9,193 nucleotides of DNA. It comes from Candidatus Desantisbacteria bacterium CG2_30_40_21 (GTDB lineage Bacteria > UBA9089 > CG2-30-40-21). Location: assembly GCA_001873945.1 (NCBI GenBank), contig MNYI01000173.1, positions 1 to 9,193 on the forward strand. The letters are read 5' to 3'. The notes below the pieces were generated by a model. It saw only the letters and a list, made by a program, of their open reading frames with translations. It was not told the DNA's origin and did not search any database. The position numbers and the translations under genes were made by a program. This document shows positions 8,230 to 9,193 of this stretch, one piece after another (positions within the stretch are counted from its first letter, which is position 1; each line of letters starts with the position of its first letter).

Positions 8230-8340
8230 TAATCGTTCAGGGGAAATGGGGACAGCACCCTATTTTTAAAAGAAAAATAGGGTGCTGTCCCCATTTCCCC
8301 TGTCCCCATTTTCCAGACATCCAGACTACCTGAACGATTA
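8230..8340. repeat. nested palindrome: 30-bp perfect REP-type hairpin inside a 12-bp inverted repeat
   Basis: The inner palindrome has 30-nt arms at 8238-8267 and 8273-8302, perfectly complementary around a 5-nt loop (AAAAG). The arms carry the core GGGGACAGCACCCTATTTTT and its reverse complement. An outer perfect inverted repeat, TAATCGTTCAGG (8230-8241) and CCTGAACGATTA (8329-8340), encloses it. Just after the inner arm, TGTCCCCATTTTCC (8301-8314) repeats part of the right arm, giving an alternative pairing partner for the left arm. The core resembles the terminal repeats of the RAYT element at 8857-9098 (GGGACAGC..C..TATTTTT). I infer a head-to-head REP pair, that is, a transposase-less derivative of the same family. 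Confidence 0.75.
8238..8312 (+). terminator. probable terminator or 3'-end stabilising hairpin of rpoBC
   Basis: The very stable hairpin begins 13 nt after the rpoC stop codon, where a terminator is expected. Only a short T-run (TTTT, 8309-8312) follows, several bases after the stem, so this is not a textbook intrinsic terminator. It could end transcription imperfectly or protect the mRNA 3' end from exonucleases, as REP elements do elsewhere. No better terminator for rpoBC was found. Confidence 0.4.
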
Positions 8341-8402
8341 TAAAATCGTAATTTATGCCCCACTTGAGTATATGTGTTCGCCCATTTATTCGGGAGATAC
8401 AC

Positions 8403-8429
8403 GGGTAGACACATAAGTCTACCCCTACA
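8403..8429 (+). repeat. 27-nt REP-like hairpin repeat ending CCCCTACA, copy 2
   Basis: GGGTAGAC at 8403-8410 pairs perfectly with GTCTACCC at 8417-8424 around ACATAA, and the unit ends CCCCTACA. It has the same length and ends as the hairpin at 326-352, with compensatory changes in the stem. Just upstream, TATGTGTTCGCCC (8371-8383) looks like one arm of a further, truncated member in opposite orientation. Confidence 0.6.
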
Positions 8430-8456
8430 TGCGCCATTGCTCTCGTTGATTAATCC

Positions 8457-8723
8457 TCACACCGAAAATTCACAATTTATGCCGTCGCCTGAGTATATAT
8501 CCAGACCCGTTTCCCTTGCCTGTGCCTCTATCTCCTTCAGGGTATCGGTCATCTCCTCTTCCAATGAACCCCCTACCCTTCCATTGTTCTGCATGTTTCT
8601 TTGCAATTTTTTTATATTCTTTTAGTCCCCTTTTTTTTGACTAATATCTTTAGATTTTTTCTTACATGGAGTTCTTTTATCATCACCTGTTGGTTCAAGT
8701 TTTGGATATATTTCCCGATAGGC
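8457..8723 (-). pseudogene. possible decayed minus-strand gene, 45-codon ORF at its 3' end
   Basis: On the minus strand an intact 45-codon frame runs from ATG 8594-8592 to TGA 8459-8457. It has a protein-like end (SLEEEMTDTLKEIEAQ.. then GLDIYSGDGINCEFSV) that is acidic and helix-prone. Further upstream, 8723-8625 in the same frame reads as protein-like text (YREIYPKLEPTGDDKRTPC..) but stops at TAA 8624-8622. The stretch between (8637-8581) reads better in another frame (KKRGLKEYKKIAKKHAEQ). This pattern fits one gene broken by at least two frameshifts. I do not recognise the family, and no ribosome binding site supports the 45-codon ORF on its own. The shorter ORF may simply be chance, since the region is short and AT-rich. 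Confidence 0.3.
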
Positions 8724-8856
8724 TCAACACATGTTTTGAACTATATTGGAACAATGTCTCCGTTGTGATATTAATCATGTGTACTTATCCTGTTTTTGTA
8801 TAACATGCAAAAAGTAACATTATACAGCTAAAAATTATACAAAATTTATTGTTTTG
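8595..8856. other. AT-rich stretch without an intact gene
   Basis: Apart from the doubtful minus-strand traces up to 8723, this stretch shows only AT-rich DNA with several T-runs. A TATAAC box preceded by TG lies at 8797-8804, but there is no credible -35 partner. I see no tRNA, no long repeat and no open frame of coding character. Confidence 0.5.
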
Positions 8857-9098
8857 GAATAAATAGGGACAGCGACTATTTTTGTTAAGGAGATATTGGA
8901 TTGGAGTAAATATCTATTTATGGTTAAAGAAAAGGAGATAATAGAGCGGATTAAAATTTGTACTATAGACAGGATGACCTGTGGGAATCGAAGGGTTTGT
9001 GATAAAATTAGAAGAATTAGGTGGACGAGAATTAATGGGAAAATTATAGAAGAATGCCCTGTAAAAACTAAATAAATGGTCGCTGTCCCTATTTATTC
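8857..9098 (+). mobile_element. degenerate RAYT/REP element with 25-bp terminal inverted repeats
   Basis: The left end at 8857-8881 (GAATAAATAGGGACAGCGAC then TATTT) is repeated in reverse complement at 9074-9098 with a single mismatch in 25. The 242-bp unit encloses a remnant of a REP-associated tyrosine transposase C-terminus. RAYT genes are typically flanked by REP sequences that their HUH-type nuclease recognises. Here the nuclease domain is absent, so the element could move only with help from an intact copy elsewhere. The GGGACAGC core links it to the palindrome after rpoC. Confidence 0.65.
8884..9049 (+). pseudogene. REP-associated tyrosine transposase (RAYT), C-terminal remnant
   Basis: One frame from 8884 reads VKEILDWSKYLFMVKEKE then IIERIKICTI. 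Shifting by one base at about 8968 gives TG(stop)PVGIEG followed by FVIKLEELGGRELMGKL and TAG at 9047-9049. The combined text matches the C-terminal pattern of Y1/RAYT transposases: DW..YL, then a charged helix, then TGRPxG..FI.KLE..xGR.L. The internal stop at 8975-8977 is a TGA where the family has CGA (Arg). The N-terminal HUH/tyrosine nuclease domain (HxH and catalytic Tyr) is missing. The copy is thus truncated, frameshifted and nonsense-mutated. The first frame also stays open to TAA 9073-9075, but its later part is not transposase-like. Family assignment is from remembered motifs, not a search. Confidence 0.6.
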
Positions 9099-9193
9099 TG
9101 GGATTTGGCCGGGATGTTAAAACTGCTTTCGACTTGGGTTGCTTAGAAATTCCCTTAGAGAATCTTGGTGAACAGGATAAACCAAGGTTATTG
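9098..9193 (+). other. unidentified coding-like open fragment running off the window
   Basis: Immediately after the right terminal repeat, the frame starting at 9098 is open to the end of the window and reads LGFGRDVKTAFDLGCLEIPL then ENLGEQDKPRLL, a plausible protein composition. It has no ATG and no ribosome binding site. It could be the interrupted part of a host gene, a pseudogene, or chance. The opposite strand is also open over this length, so the evidence is weak. I do not recognise the family. Confidence 0.25.

Noticed and set aside
8130..8437. Minus-strand frames of 94 and 66 codons over the rpoC end and palindrome
   Set aside because: They run through the acidic tail of rpoC and the perfect palindrome in antisense, so they are artefacts of the repeat structure.
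8350..8507. Apparent duplication AATTTATGCC...GAGTATAT at 8350 and 8474
   Set aside because: The similarity spans under 25 bases with a gap and several mismatches in AT-rich DNA; it could be chance.
8374..8625. 83-codon plus-strand open frame after rpoC
   Set aside because: It contains the REP-like hairpin repeat at 8403-8429, ends in a poly-Phe/T-rich tail, has no ribosome site, and its composition is unlike the neighbouring genes.
256..8847. Shared 12-mer TATACAAAATTT at 256-267 and 8836-8847
   Set aside because: The sequence is low-complexity AT, the flanks do not extend the match, and there is no associated structure.

Overview
This window is dominated by one housekeeping module: rpoB (373-3804, + strand) followed after 41 nt by rpoC (3846-8225, + strand). 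They encode the two large catalytic subunits, beta and beta', of bacterial RNA polymerase. Both are full length and keep the family's catalytic and zinc-binding residues. About 370 bases before rpoB and 970 bases after rpoC contain no intact gene that I can support. Both flanks are full of inverted repeats, hairpin repeats and decayed mobile or coding remnants.

The source is bacterial, moderately A+T-rich, and probably not a well-studied cultured lineage. The beta subunit is compact: by comparison with remembered E. coli numbering it lacks the second large lineage-specific insertion and has a shorter region before the rifampicin pocket. The beta' subunit carries a long insertion inside the trigger loop, at the SI3 position. 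That insertion argues against Firmicutes, Actinobacteria and Thermus. The interspersed repeats are of kinds I associate with environmental or candidate-phylum genomes. I cannot name the phylum from sequence alone.

Layout: 1-226 is an element bounded by a 12-bp inverted repeat and built from CTTTGCG-type degenerate repeats. 273-309 is a 13-bp perfect hairpin. 326-352 is a 27-nt REP-like hairpin ending CCCCTACA. GGAGG at 359-363 serves rpoB. After rpoC come a 30-bp perfect palindrome nested in a 12-bp inverted repeat (8230-8340), a second 27-nt CCCCTACA hairpin (8403-8429), weak traces of a decayed minus-strand gene (8457-8723), an AT-rich stretch, and a 242-bp element (8857-9098). This last element has 25-bp terminal inverted repeats enclosing the broken C-terminal end of a REP-associated tyrosine transposase (RAYT). 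The final 95 bases are open and coding-like but unidentified.

The two genes would be co-transcribed and translated to form the catalytic core, with alpha, omega and sigma encoded elsewhere. The usual neighbours, rplJ/rplL upstream and rpsL/rpsG/fusA downstream, are not in the window. I found no convincing new biological system. The points most worth a second look are the repeat families around an essential operon, the ambiguous rpoC start, and the enlarged SI3-position insertion.
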